Assembly (NCBI RefSeq): GCF_019061365.1
Contig: NZ_JAHPPD010000019.1
Location: forward strand, 1 to 36,483
Source: Lentilactobacillus dabitei
GTDB lineage: Bacteria; Bacillota; Bacilli; Lactobacillales; Lactobacillaceae
DNA length: 36,483 nucleotides
Reading direction: 5' to 3'
This document shows positions 19,489-26,902 of the stretch, piece by piece (positions within the stretch are counted from its first letter, which is position 1; the number at the start of each line of letters is the position of its first letter). The notes beneath the pieces were generated by a model. It searched no databases. It saw nothing but the letters and a program-made list of their open reading frames with translations, and was not told where the DNA came from. Made by a program: the position numbers and the translations under genes.

Positions 19489-20689
19489 AATGATGATTTT
19501 GAGATTCGCCATGAATTGAAAAGAACAATATCATACTGAATAACATGCAGCCCATGATTGCTAAAGCCATCGGCAGGTAGGTGTGACTACCCATCACGCC
19601 AACCAGTGGTGACATAATGCCGCCAATTGCGTTTTGGGACAAGCCCAGTAATGCGGATAGGCCGCCATTGTTTCGTAACGATAGGTTCATAATAATTGAG
19701 GTGGTGAGGGTGAAAAGCATCCCGAACTGGGTAACCGTGAGAAAGATGAGGACGATGACTACCAGCAAATTGTTAAAGAATAGGGCACTCAGAGTGAGTA
19801 AGATGGTCGTTAATACGGTTGTTGCCAGAACGAATTTTGCCTGGATTATTTCTGGGAATCGCGCCGCCAATCCGCCGGGGATTATTGAGCCGATGGCGAT
19901 ACCAATACCATTCAAAGCATAAAGAAGACTGAAGTTTTGAACGGACATATGAAAGAAATTTTGGAAAACGAAAGAAGAGGCCGAAATATAACTAAATAAA
20001 CCGCCAGATACTAAACCGGTTGCCAGAATCAAACGCACAAATTTAGAATTCTTAAGAAAACCAAACATCTTGACAACTGATTCCAGGGGATGACCAGTAA
20101 TTCGTTTTTCAACCGGTAAGGTTTCTTTGATTCCGAGCCAAAGTGCGATCACTAAGATAAAACCAATTGCGGCTAATAGAATGAAAATACCTTGCTAGCT
20201 GACAAATTGAATCATGAAACCGCCAATTACAGGTGAAATGACCGGGAAAATTCCGTTGACAGCTGAGAGCATGGAATAAAACTTGGTTAACAAAGAACCA
20301 GAAAACATATCCGAAGCAATTGCTCGGGAAAGGACCTGGCCGCTAGCACCCGCAAGTCCCTGGATAAATCGCAACAGGATGAGTAAATAGACCGAATTGC
20401 TCATTGCAATCAGGAGTGAAACCAGCCCGAAAATGAAGAAGCCTACCATGAGTGGCTTCTTGCGACCATATTTGTCACTTAACGGTCCTGAAATTAGTTG
20501 TCCCAGCGCCAACCCCAGTAGACAGGCACTTAAACTCATTTGAATGAGGGATGCTGGTGCTGCTAGATCATGGGTCATTTCTGGTAGGGCGGGTAAATAA
20601 AGATCGATTGATAATGGCCCGGATGCACTAATTGTCCCTAAAATGAAAATGAGCCAGATCCGTTTTCCTAAAGTTGATTTTGTTTTCAT
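19478..20689 (-). pseudogene. Bcr/CflA-type MFS multidrug transporter, interrupted by one amber codon
   Basis: Major facilitator drug/proton antiporter of about 403 residues in one continuous frame except for a TAG at 20193-20195. The N-terminal half has PLSIDLYLPALPEM, the motif GPLSDKYGRKKPLM and LRFIQGLAGASGQVLSRAIASD. After the stop the same frame runs on with QGIFILLAAIGFILV and further membrane segments. In relatives a Trp stands at this point (SWQGIF), so TGG to TAG is the likely change. GAGGTGA precedes the ATG at 20689. A single nonsense base is harder to blame on homopolymer error than the neighbouring frameshifts. Confidence 0.85.
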
Positions 20690-20778
20690 AACATCACCTC
20701 ATTTATCACAATACAGATTTAATTGAGCGAAAATTTTTAAATTTGTGGTTACTAATCCGTTAATTATTGCCTAAAATG

Positions 20779-20806
20779 TTGTCATGATAGGAAAGTATGC
20801 TAAAAT
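20779..20806 (+). promoter_or_regulatory. lepB promoter
   Basis: TTGTCA (20779-20784), 16 bases, then an extended -10 TGC TAAAAT (20801-20806), about 60 bases before the gene. Confidence 0.6.
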
Positions 20807-20868
20807 TAATGTCGACTGCATTCTAGTAAAAATATTCGAATTACTGTAGTCCTTAAAGGAGCCTTTTG

Positions 20869-21456
20869 ATGAAAGTAATCAGAGAAATTGCAAGTTGGGT
20901 CATTCCAATTGTTGTCGGCCTGGCAATTGCCTACGTTGTTCAATTATACGTATTCACAACGGCGCGAGTCGATGGGCCATCAATGGAACCCAACCTTATT
21001 AATAATGAACGATTGGTCGTTTGGAAGCAAGCCAAGATTAAACATCTGAGTGTCATCGTGTTTGATGCTTATGGCGAAGATCCAACGGCAACCAAACCCA
21101 AGACTGACTACGTAAAGCGGGTAATCGGGCTACCAGGTGATACAGTTTCCAGCAAAGACGGTAACATTTACGTAAATGGCAAGGTTGTTCCCCAGAAGTT
21201 TATCAGCATGAAGGAACGGACGGCCGGAACCGGTAACTGGAGCTTAAAGACCTTATCCAAGAGTTGGGATAAGAATACGCATGCTACTAAGGTGCCAAAG
21301 GGTGAATACTTCGTCTTAGGAGATCATAGAAGTGTTTCAAACGATGGTCGTTACTGGGGCTTTGTCCCTAAGAAGAAGATTGTCGGCGTTGCTAAGACCC
21401 TCTTCTGGGAAACCAATAAAACTAAACGAACCAATGTGAATAATTTGGGCTATTAA
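20869..21456 (+). CDS. lepB: Signal peptidase I
   Basis: Membrane serine protease that removes signal peptides from exported proteins. One N-terminal membrane segment (WVIPIVVGLAIAYVVQLYVF) is followed by the extracellular catalytic domain. The nucleophile is Ser38 in DGPSMEP and the general base is Lys83 in DYVKRVIGLPGD. Box E reads GEYFVLGDHRSVSNDGRYWG. The ATG at 20869 has AAAGGAG seven bases upstream; the TTG before it is too close. At 195 residues it is a standard Gram-positive SipS-type enzyme. It has its own promoter and terminator. Confidence 0.95.
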   Translation: MKVIREIASWVIPIVVGLAIAYVVQLYVFTTARVDGPSMEPNLINNERLVVWKQAKIKHLSVIVFDAYGEDPTATKPKTDYVKRVIGLPGDTVSSKDGNIYVNGKVVPQKFISMKERTAGTGNWSLKTLSKSWDKNTHATKVPKGEYFVLGDHRSVSNDGRYWGFVPKKKIVGVAKTLFWETNKTKRTNVNNLGY

Positions 21457-21503
21457 ACAGTGACAGGGTGATGAGCTCTGGGCGATCCTCAAACCTAAAG
21501 GAA

Positions 21504-21549
21504 GCAGCCAATGATGAACATTTTTTGTTCATGGTTGGCTGTTTTTTTA
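21504..21549 (+). terminator. Terminator after lepB
   Basis: CAGCCAA and ATGAACA pair with TGTTCAT and TTGGCTG with a small internal loop, followed by seven T. Confidence 0.85.
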
Positions 21550-21571
21550 GAAATTAGGGTAAAGAAACGAA

Positions 21572-21603
21572 AGCACATTTTTAAGATCATATCTAAAAAT
21601 GCT
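21572..21603 (-). terminator. Distal terminator-like hairpin for the histidine phosphatase gene
   Basis: On the minus strand AGCATTTTTA pairs with TAAAAATGTGCT (two-base bulge), followed by a T-rich tail. A second, imperfect hairpin (21636-21680) lies closer to the gene and may act first. Confidence 0.45.
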
Positions 21604-21699
21604 CCCCAACTCATTTAAAAATTCTTCAAACAAATAGCTGAACACTCTCTATCAAATACATAGGGATGCCCAGCTACTTTAGTTAGATGTTAGAAATCC

Positions 21700-22338
21700 T
21701 TATTTAATATCATCGATAACAACTGGCTCATGAGTCACATCCAAAACCGTGATGCTGCCATTTTTTGGCTGATCCGCCACAGCCCCGTTCGCAGCGTAAA
21801 TTGTCGCTAAGTTACGCAAATACGTTCCGTGGGTGACAACAACTGCATTTTCGCCATCATCAAGTTCTTCAGCGAGTCGGGCCACTGCAGATTTGATTCG
21901 AGCTTCAATGTGGGCGGCTGTTTCTGCTTCGTGAAATGGATCAGCATCATGCATAAAATCGCGGACTTTCAACAAGCTATAGTGTTTGATTAGTTCTTCT
22001 TGATTCGAATAGCCAAGTGGCCGGGCGATCATATTCCACGTCTGGACGCTATCAACGCCTTCAAATGAGCCAAAATAGATCTCGCGCACATCTTCATGAA
22101 CTTCGCGAGTAATGCCATTAGCGTGTTTATTTTGGGCTAGAATGCGGTCTAACGTGTGGATTGCGCGTAACATGTCGGAACTGACCGCTAACTGAAAGCG
22201 GATGTCGGCGAGCCGGTTACCGGCAGCCGTTGCCTGGGCTTCGCCTTTTTCGGTTAAGGGCGAGTCCACCCAGCCCTGCATTCTGCGAAACCTGTTTAAA
22301 AGCGTCTGCCCATGGCGAACAAAATAAATTCTTTTCAT
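21700..22338 (-). CDS. Histidine phosphatase family protein (phosphoglycerate mutase-like)
   Basis: Cofactor-independent-of-metal histidine phosphatase fold. The phospho-accepting His is in FVRHGQT (residue 9), the substrate arginine region is LTEKGEAQA, and the second His is in VVVTHGTYLRN near 170. The ATG at 22338 has GAGAGG seven bases upstream, giving 212 residues; the TTG at 22353 lacks a site. Such proteins in lactobacilli are often labelled phosphoglycerate mutase but many act on other small phosphates, so the substrate is open. It is a single-gene unit divergent from kptA. Confidence 0.85.
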   Translation of the reverse strand: MKRIYFVRHGQTLLNRFRRMQGWVDSPLTEKGEAQATAAGNRLADIRFQLAVSSDMLRAIHTLDRILAQNKHANGITREVHEDVREIYFGSFEGVDSVQTWNMIARPLGYSNQEELIKHYSLLKVRDFMHDADPFHEAETAAHIEARIKSAVARLAEELDDGENAVVVTHGTYLRNLATIYAANGAVADQPKNGSITVLDVTHEPVVIDDIK

Positions 22339-22449
22339 GATGTATCCTCTCAAAATCAGCTTTAATAATTCGATTTTATCATATCTAAATCAAAAAAATT
22401 CGAATTTTAAGTTCCGTTTAAGGTAGGGAAGATATAGTATAGACAATCA

Positions 22450-22602
22450 AATATGACGAACAGTCATATTGGTTACAAGCTCACTGCACCCCCTCAGGCA
22501 GTGACTTGCCCAAAGTTTTACTAACTAACCCCTCAACATAGAATCACCCCTCAATATATGCGATTACTTGACACACGGAATCCCAAATTTCCGTGTGTTT
22601 TT
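22450..22602 (+). ncRNA. Candidate small RNA or leader with three hairpins
   Basis: In a gap between divergent genes three hairpins stand in a row: AATATGAC/GTCATATT (22450-22470), TCACTGC/GCAGTGA with CAAG/CTTG (22476-22508), and CACACGGAA/TTCCGTGTG followed by TTTTT (22572-22602), a good plus-strand terminator. No plus-strand gene lies upstream to need it, and kptA appears to have its own promoter after it. TATAGT at 22434 could be its -10. No known RNA family is recognised. Confidence 0.4.
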
Positions 22603-22629
22603 GGGTTGCAGGTCAATTAGGCATATAAT
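22601..22629 (+). promoter_or_regulatory. kptA promoter
   Basis: TTGGGT, 17 bases, then a perfect TATAAT lies about 40 bases upstream of kptA, directly after the terminator-like hairpin. Confidence 0.55.
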
Positions 22630-22667
22630 GTCACTAGTTAATTGCACAAGATTGAAGGTTCTTACAT

Positions 22668-23216
22668 ATGGATCATCACTTAACCAGAATTAGTAAACGA
22701 ATTTCATTCACCCTACGTCACCATCCCGATAAGATTGGGATTAACTTGGATCAATATGGTCGAGTTGACCTTGATTCGTTCATTCGCCACTTTAATCAGC
22801 ACTACGGCACACCAATTAGCGAAGCCCTCATTCGAAAGATTATGCGCCAAAGCGACAAACAGCGCTATGCGATCGAAGGTGGTACAATTAGGGCATTATA
22901 TGGGCACAGTATCCCCGTCAAACCACTGACGCCACCCAAAACGCCTCCGGAAGTTTTGTATCATGGAACCACTCACGTCGCGGCAAGGTTGATTGTTGAC
23001 GAAGGATTGAAAAAAATGGATCGTGACTTCGTGCACCTTTCCGCTAATTGGCGAATGGCCCTTCAGGTGGGAAAACGCCGAGATCCAAAGCCAGTCATTT
23101 TTCAAGTAGCTGCTCAAAAAGCTACCAAGGACGGCATTTTGTTCTACCCAACCGAAAGTGGTGTCTGGCTGGTGGCTGCGATGCCTGCAACATATTTAAA
23201 AATCATTCATCAGTAA
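22668..23216 (+). CDS. kptA: RNA 2'-phosphotransferase, Tpt1/KptA family
   Basis: Transfers an internal RNA 2'-phosphate to NAD+. The N-terminal winged-helix part reads SKRISFTLRHHPDKIGINLDQYG. The NAD-binding ART-like part has RALYGHS, PPEVLYHGTTHVAARLIVDEGL, DFVHLSANWRMALQVG and a C-terminal GVWLVAAMPATYL. These include the conserved Arg-His-Arg-Arg residues. The product has 182 residues, normal for bacterial KptA. The physiological RNA substrate in bacteria is not established; suggested roles include RNA repair and NAD-linked end chemistry. The ribosome site (GAAGG) is modest. A small zinc ribbon gene follows within 30 bases. Confidence 0.92.
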   Translation: MDHHLTRISKRISFTLRHHPDKIGINLDQYGRVDLDSFIRHFNQHYGTPISEALIRKIMRQSDKQRYAIEGGTIRALYGHSIPVKPLTPPKTPPEVLYHGTTHVAARLIVDEGLKKMDRDFVHLSANWRMALQVGKRRDPKPVIFQVAAQKATKDGILFYPTESGVWLVAAMPATYLKIIHQ

Positions 23217-23244
23217 ATGACCGGTTAATCCGGTGGAGGAAACT

Positions 23245-23403
23245 ATGGCAGACCAATCAGAAGGACCCAAAAAAGTAACCAAAATTCCTAGATCAGTTCA
23301 AGGCAATTGCCCGAAGTGCCACCGGCCAATGCAAATTAGTTATGGCTTGAATCGCTGTCCGTCATGTGGGTTTATTTTTAAGTCGAACTTTAAAGTAAAG
23401 TGA
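23245..23403 (+). CDS. Small zinc-ribbon protein, 52 residues
   Basis: Starts MADQSEGPKKVTKIPR at an ATG with GGTGGAGG seven bases upstream. Two CxxC knuckles, CPKC and CPSC, are separated by 13 residues and would bind one zinc ion, as in ribosome- or RNA-associated zinc ribbons. The C-terminus is basic. It lies 28 bases after kptA and is probably co-transcribed. Its TGA stop is shared with the first bases of hairpin repeat copy B1 (GTGAGCG), so the repeat may have set the C-terminal end. Function unknown. Confidence 0.75.
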   Translation: MADQSEGPKKVTKIPRSVQGNCPKCHRPMQISYGLNRCPSCGFIFKSNFKVK

Positions 23404-23518
23404 GCGGAGCAAAGCGGTTAGAGATCGGAGTGTAAGTCTCCTCGAACGAAAATTCCGGGTTTGGGAATTTTTGTTCGAGGTGCTTACATGCAGATCTCTG
23501 CTTTGAGTAGCTGTCCTA
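23400..23518 (+). repeat. 118-bp hairpin repeat, copy B1
   Basis: Begins GTGAGCGGAGCAAAGC and ends GAGTAGCTGTCCTAA. Stem pairs: CAAAGC/GCTTTG, AGAGATC/GATCTCT, TGTAAG/CTTACA, CTCGAAC/GTTCGAG and AAATTCC/GGAATTT. The loop reads GGGTTTGG. It overlaps the stop codon of the zinc ribbon gene. Confidence 0.9.
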
Positions 23519-23525
23519 AAGTACA

Positions 23526-23643
23526 GTGAGCGCAGCAAAGCGGTTAGGGATCGGAGCATAAGTCGCCACATCTGAAAATCCTGGTTTTGGATTTACAGAT
23601 GTGGTGATTATGTGCAGATCCCTGCTTTGCGAAGCTGTCCTAA
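23526..23643 (+). repeat. 118-bp hairpin repeat, copy B2
   Basis: Begins GTGAGCGCAGCAAAGC and ends GCGAAGCTGTCCTAA. Stem pairs: CAAAGC/GCTTTG, AGGGATC/GATCCCT, CATAA/TTATG, CCACATCTG/CAGATGTGG, AATCC/GGATT. Loop TGGTTTTGG. Each arm that differs from copy B1 is matched by a compensating change on the other side. Confidence 0.9.
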
Positions 23644-23648
23644 GATAA

Positions 23649-23766
23649 GTGAGCGACAAGCAACGGGTGATGCGGTATCTAAAGGGCTTTGGGCTTAAAC
23701 CCCGGTTTTGGGTTTGAGTTCAAAGTCCTTTAGATGTTAGCATCAGTTGCGTCGGAGCGGTCCTGG
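23649..23766 (+). repeat. 118-bp hairpin repeat, variant copy B3
   Basis: Same ends (GTGAGCG and GGAGCGGTCCT) and loop (CCGGTTTTGG) but a different stem: GCAAC/GTTGC, TGATGC/GCATCA, ATCTAAAGG/CCTTTAGAT, CTTTG/CAAAG, AAACCC/GGGTTT. Almost identical to copy C2, about 3.8 kb away. Confidence 0.9.
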
Positions 23767-23769
23767 GAA

Positions 23770-23887
23770 GTGAGCGCAGCAAAGCGGTTAATAACCGGAG
23801 CATAAGTCTCCGCAAGCAGAAATCCTGGTTCTGGATTTTCGCTTGTGGTGCCTTATGTGCAGGTTATTGCTTTGCGAAGCTGTCCTA
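23770..23887 (+). repeat. 118-bp hairpin repeat, copy B4
   Basis: Begins GTGAGCGCAGCAAAGC and ends GCGAAGCTGTCCTA. Stem pairs: CAAAGC/GCTTTG, AATAACC/GGTTATT, GCATAAG/CTTATGT, GCAAGC/GCTTGT, AATCC/GGATT. Loop TGGTTCTGG. Confidence 0.9.
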
Positions 23888-23996
23888 GTCTGTGTAGCGG
23901 CTTTTAATTCAGGTAGAGTGAAACTTGTTGTAAAGCAAAGAATTCAGACATTCAAAAGAGCTGAGATATTAGTCGGCAAATGATTTATCATTTTAA
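23888..23996. other. Spacer between the repeat array and yefM promoter
   Basis: About 110 bases with no supported gene, terminator or repeat. With the four repeats it makes up the 667-base gap between the zinc ribbon gene and the antitoxin gene. Confidence 0.4.
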
Positions 23997-24048
23997 AAGA
24001 CAATGAGCTTAATGTGCGGTATAATGTACATGTACATTAATACGTACA
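23997..24048 (+). promoter_or_regulatory. Promoter and TGTACA operator of the YefM-YoeB module
   Basis: AAGACA (23997-24002), 17 bases, then TATAAT (24020-24025). Overlapping the -10 is the perfect 16-base palindrome AATGTACATGTACATT (24023-24038), made of two TGTACA hexamers, and a third half-site CGTACAT follows at 24043. YefM operators in E. coli are built on TGTACA cores, so autorepression at this site is likely. Confidence 0.8.
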
Positions 24049-24070
24049 TTATAGGGATGGAGGGATTTAG

Positions 24071-24325
24071 ATGAAGGATATATACACACCTACTAAGGCG
24101 AGACAAAATCTCTTTAAATTAATTAAAGAAGCTAACGAGCAAAAACGACCAATTCATATTTCACCTACAAAGAAAGATGAAAAGGGAGCCGTCCTCATAG
24201 GTGAAGATGACTGGGATTCCTTACAGGAGACCTTGTATCTTGTTGCGACAGGAACGATTGATCAAGTTAAGTCTCGAGAGAATGATCCAGAAGAAGATTT
24301 CGATGATGCATGGAAATCGCTATGA
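24071..24325 (+). CDS. yefM: Antitoxin, YefM/Phd family
   Basis: Antitoxin of 84 residues starting MKDIYTPTKARQNLFKLIKE, with the Phd/YefM N-terminal DNA-binding fold and an acidic C-terminal toxin-binding tail (ENDPEEDFDDAWKSL). GGAGGG precedes the ATG. It should neutralise the downstream YoeB-like toxin and repress the promoter through the TGTACA operator. The stop overlaps the toxin start by four bases (ATGA), the usual coupling in type II modules. Confidence 0.9.
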   Translation: MKDIYTPTKARQNLFKLIKEANEQKRPIHISPTKKDEKGAVLIGEDDWDSLQETLYLVATGTIDQVKSRENDPEEDFDDAWKSL

Positions 24326-24585
24326 CCTATCAGATTCGGGTAAAAAAAGGCGCTAAAAAAGGAATGAAAAAGATCAAAGGTTCTCCGTTAGAATCAAATT
24401 TTCTTCAAATTATTAAAACTTTGCGTGAAAATCCTTATGAGCCTATTCAATCATTTGAGAAATTAGTCCCCCCTGCAGCTGGATACTACTCAAGAAGAAT
24501 TAATAGTCAACATCGAGTAGTGTACCGGGTTGATGAAGAAAACAAAACTGTTATTATCTATGCTGTATACACACATTATGAATAG
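24322..24585 (+). CDS. yoeB: mRNA interferase toxin, YoeB/Txe family
   Basis: RelE-fold ribosome-dependent mRNA endonuclease. The conserved C-terminal half reads GYYSRRINSQHRVVYRVDEE and ends in YTHYE, with the Arg and His residues expected for catalysis, after ENPYEPIQSFEKL. The start chosen is ATG 24322, overlapping the antitoxin stop, for 87 residues; an in-frame ATG at 24310 lies inside the antitoxin gene. The module appears intact, and its convergent neighbour is trpG. Confidence 0.9.
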   Translation: MTYQIRVKKGAKKGMKKIKGSPLESNFLQIIKTLRENPYEPIQSFEKLVPPAAGYYSRRINSQHRVVYRVDEENKTVIIYAVYTHYE

Positions 24586-24635
24586 ATACATGATTGATTT
24601 TTCAAGATAAATGCATAATTCGTGAGATTAAAATA

Positions 24636-24679
24636 GACGAACAAATAACTGAGATGACTATCTCGGATGTTTGTTCGTC
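24636..24679. terminator. Bidirectional terminator between yoeB and trpG
   Basis: GACGAACAAA pairs with TTTGTTCGTC, with an inner stem TGAGAT/ATCTCG. T-rich sequence follows on both strands. It lies between two convergent operons. Confidence 0.7.
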
Positions 24680-24698
24680 ATTTAATTTTCTCTCTGTT

Positions 24699-25310
24699 TC
24701 ACAGAGCATGCGCCATCATCTGCTGGTGCTCCCGGACAATTGCCAAGAAGTTGGCGACAATCTGCTTGCCGACTTCCGGATCAGTCATGATTGACTCGGG
24801 GTGGAATTGGACACCATAAACGTGATTGGTGGCGTCAGCAAGTGCCATAATTTCGCTATCGGCAGTTTGAGCAGTGACTTTCAGATTAGCCGGCACCGTT
24901 TTAGGATCAACGATTAAGGAATGGTATCTGGCTGCTTGAAATTGACGCGGGCAGTCTTTGAACAAACTGCTCGGTTCAGAAATTTCTACTTCCGACGGCT
25001 TGCCATGCATTAATTTTGGCGCGTGGACCACCTTTGCTCCGTAAGCTTCAGCAATTGCCTGGTGTCCTAGGCAGACACCGAGAATTGGGACTTTGCCCAG
25101 AAATTCTTTTAAGATCGCCGGCATGTTCCCAGCATCTTCTGGGCGGCCTGGTCCCGGTGACAAAATCACGCTTTCTGGATGGCGTGCTTGTAATTCTTCG
25201 GCGGTAATTGCGTCATTTTTGATGACGGTAATTGGTTCATCCGTCAAGCTGCCGATCAGTTGGTATAAGTTGTAGGTAAAGCTATCATAGTTATCAATCA
25301 GATAATGCAT
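24699..25310 (-). CDS. trpG: Anthranilate synthase glutamine amidotransferase component
   Basis: Class I glutamine amidotransferase that supplies ammonia to TrpE. It starts MHYLIDNYDSFTYNL; the oxyanion strand is VILSPGPGRPEDAG, the nucleophile Cys is in GVCLGHQAIAEAYGA near residue 80, and the His-Glu pair is in QFHPESIMT. ATG at 25310 has GGGAG nine bases upstream, giving 203 residues; ATG 25319 lies too close to it. It overlaps the end of trpE by 17 bases, so translation is coupled. It may also serve PabB for folate, as in other Gram-positives. Confidence 0.92.
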   Translation of the reverse strand: MHYLIDNYDSFTYNLYQLIGSLTDEPITVIKNDAITAEELQARHPESVILSPGPGRPEDAGNMPAILKEFLGKVPILGVCLGHQAIAEAYGAKVVHAPKLMHGKPSEVEISEPSSLFKDCPRQFQAARYHSLIVDPKTVPANLKVTAQTADSEIMALADATNHVYGVQFHPESIMTDPEVGKQIVANFLAIVREHQQMMAHAL

Positions 25311-26772
25311 TGAGGACATCTCCCTTCACACTGGTCTCTTTCAGTGCATTGACGACGGCACTGGCCTTGTTATTAAACTCTTGGTATTCATATTTGGCGA
25401 CACTGTCGGCGACAATTCCCGCTCCCGAATGAACCACCAGCTGATTGCCTTTGCGATAGGCGAGGCGGATGCCAATACATAGATCCAGATCCCCATCAAA
25501 GCCTAAATAGCCGATACAGCCGCCATAGACGCCCCGTTTGCGATTTTCAAGTTGGCCAATAATCTTCATAGCTGAAATCTTCGGTGCGCCTGATAATGTT
25601 CCGGCGGGTAAAACCGCATTGATGATGTCAATTGCGGAGACGCCTTTTTTGGCCGTGCTTTCGACAACTGACCCCATGTGCATCACGTTTGCGAATCGTA
25701 ACAATTTGCGGTAGGCGGTCACGTTGACACTGCCGAATTCACTGACGGCGCCCAAGTCGTTTCGCCCAAGGTCAATCAACATGTTGTGCTCAGATAATTC
25801 CTTGGGGCTATGCTGGAGTTCATAGGCGAATTTGGCATCCTCTGCTTTATCGTGACCCCGGCGACGGGTGCCAGCAAGCGGATACGTAAATAACGTTTGG
25901 TCTCGCTTCGTAATCAAGGTTTCTGGGGAGGCACCGATCGTTTCAAAATCACCATGCCGGAAATAGAATTGATAGGGTGAGGGACTTTCCCTAAAGAGCG
26001 TCGGGGCCGCCGCAAACAGGGAACCTCGCATGGTGGCTTGCTGTGGATTTGATAAAATGAGTTGGAAAATGTCGCCATCAATGATGTGCTGCTTGGTTTC
26101 AGCGACTTTTTCATCAAATTCCTGTAAGGAGAATTGCATTTTCAGCGGGGTCATGGAAAACGCCGGTAGTGGCTGTTCCCCATTAATTGATAATAATTGT
26201 TGCTTGAGGGCAGTCAGCTCAGCCATGACTGAATCATAGGTGCTGAGCAGCTCATTGGCAGGCACGATTTTGCTTAAAGTGACCGTTTGGGTGGCGTGGT
26301 TATAAGCAATCACTTCGTCGACTAATATCAAGTCGGCATCATTTAAACCCATTGGATCTTTCACCGCGGGGAGTGTGGCTGTGGTCGCGTATTTCTCATA
26401 GTCATAGCTGAAGTAGCCGGCAAGGCCTCCTAAGAAGGGTGGTAGGCCAGGGATGCGTGGTGTTTGATTTTCTTTGAGGATTTTTTCGATGACCGGTTTG
26501 AGTTCAACGGTTTCTGTTGATTCGTTGTGTCCTTGTTCTTTAGTTGTGAGTCGGCCATTTCGATAAGTGAACGACTTAGATGGGTTGACGCCAATGAAGC
26601 TGAACCCATCCTCAGTTTTCTTCGGCTTACCGGTTAGGAGAAAGCACGGTGAATCTGGTTGGTCAAGTGCCTGGGTAATGGCAATTGGGTCAAATGAGGG
26701 TAATTGGAATTGCAGCGTGACGGGAACTGCTGGAAAATGGGTGGCAAATTTTTGTAATTGTTCGATATTCAT
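25294..26772 (-). CDS. trpE: Anthranilate synthase component I
   Basis: Chorismate-using enzyme that makes anthranilate for tryptophan. The N-terminal feedback domain precedes GGLAGYFSYDYEKY. The catalytic domain has ETIGASPETLI, PLAGTRRRG (the Ala marks TrpE; PabB has Lys there), HNMLIDLGRNDLG, LPAGTLSGAPKI and GAGIVADS. ATG at 26772 has GGAGG eight bases upstream, giving 492 residues. The leader carries a Trp-type T-box and a 15-codon ORF. Only trpE and trpG are here; the rest of the trp pathway is not in the window. Confidence 0.93.
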   Translation of the reverse strand: MNIEQLQKFATHFPAVPVTLQFQLPSFDPIAITQALDQPDSPCFLLTGKPKKTEDGFSFIGVNPSKSFTYRNGRLTTKEQGHNESTETVELKPVIEKILKENQTPRIPGLPPFLGGLAGYFSYDYEKYATTATLPAVKDPMGLNDADLILVDEVIAYNHATQTVTLSKIVPANELLSTYDSVMAELTALKQQLLSINGEQPLPAFSMTPLKMQFSLQEFDEKVAETKQHIIDGDIFQLILSNPQQATMRGSLFAAAPTLFRESPSPYQFYFRHGDFETIGASPETLITKRDQTLFTYPLAGTRRRGHDKAEDAKFAYELQHSPKELSEHNMLIDLGRNDLGAVSEFGSVNVTAYRKLLRFANVMHMGSVVESTAKKGVSAIDIINAVLPAGTLSGAPKISAMKIIGQLENRKRGVYGGCIGYLGFDGDLDLCIGIRLAYRKGNQLVVHSGAGIVADSVAKYEYQEFNNKASAVVNALKETSVKGDVLNALSD

Positions 26773-26799
26773 ATTGATGGCCTCCAAGTTGAATTTGTG

Positions 26800-26847
26800 T
26801 TAATGAACTGGTTGGGGTTGCCATCGTTTGGCGATAAGCTTGATCAT
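26800..26847 (-). CDS. Short ORF MIKLIAKRWQPQPVH between the T-box and trpE
   Basis: A 15-residue reading frame starts at ATG 26847 with GGAGG eight bases upstream and ends with TAA 28 bases before trpE. It contains one Trp codon (residue 9). The strong ribosome site makes translation likely. There is no terminator between it and trpE, so any control would be translational or by polarity rather than classical attenuation. It may simply be a fortuitous ORF. Confidence 0.5.
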   Translation of the reverse strand: MIKLIAKRWQPQPVH

Positions 26848-26902
26848 AACTGAAACCTCCGGAATTATAGGATGAATGACACGTAGAATAATTTTGGACA
26901 CA

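Noticed and set aside
22452-22526. Short plus-strand ORF in the hairpin region before kptA
   Set aside because: No Shine-Dalgarno, and the sequence is better explained by stem-loops.
23400-23887. CRISPR array
   Set aside because: The four units are adjacent 118-bp self-complementary repeats with spacers of only 3-7 bases, and no cas genes are present.
25294-26772. Para-aminobenzoate synthase (pabB) rather than trpE
   Set aside because: The Ala in PLAGTRRRG, where PabB has Lys, together with the Trp-type T-box, favours anthranilate synthase.
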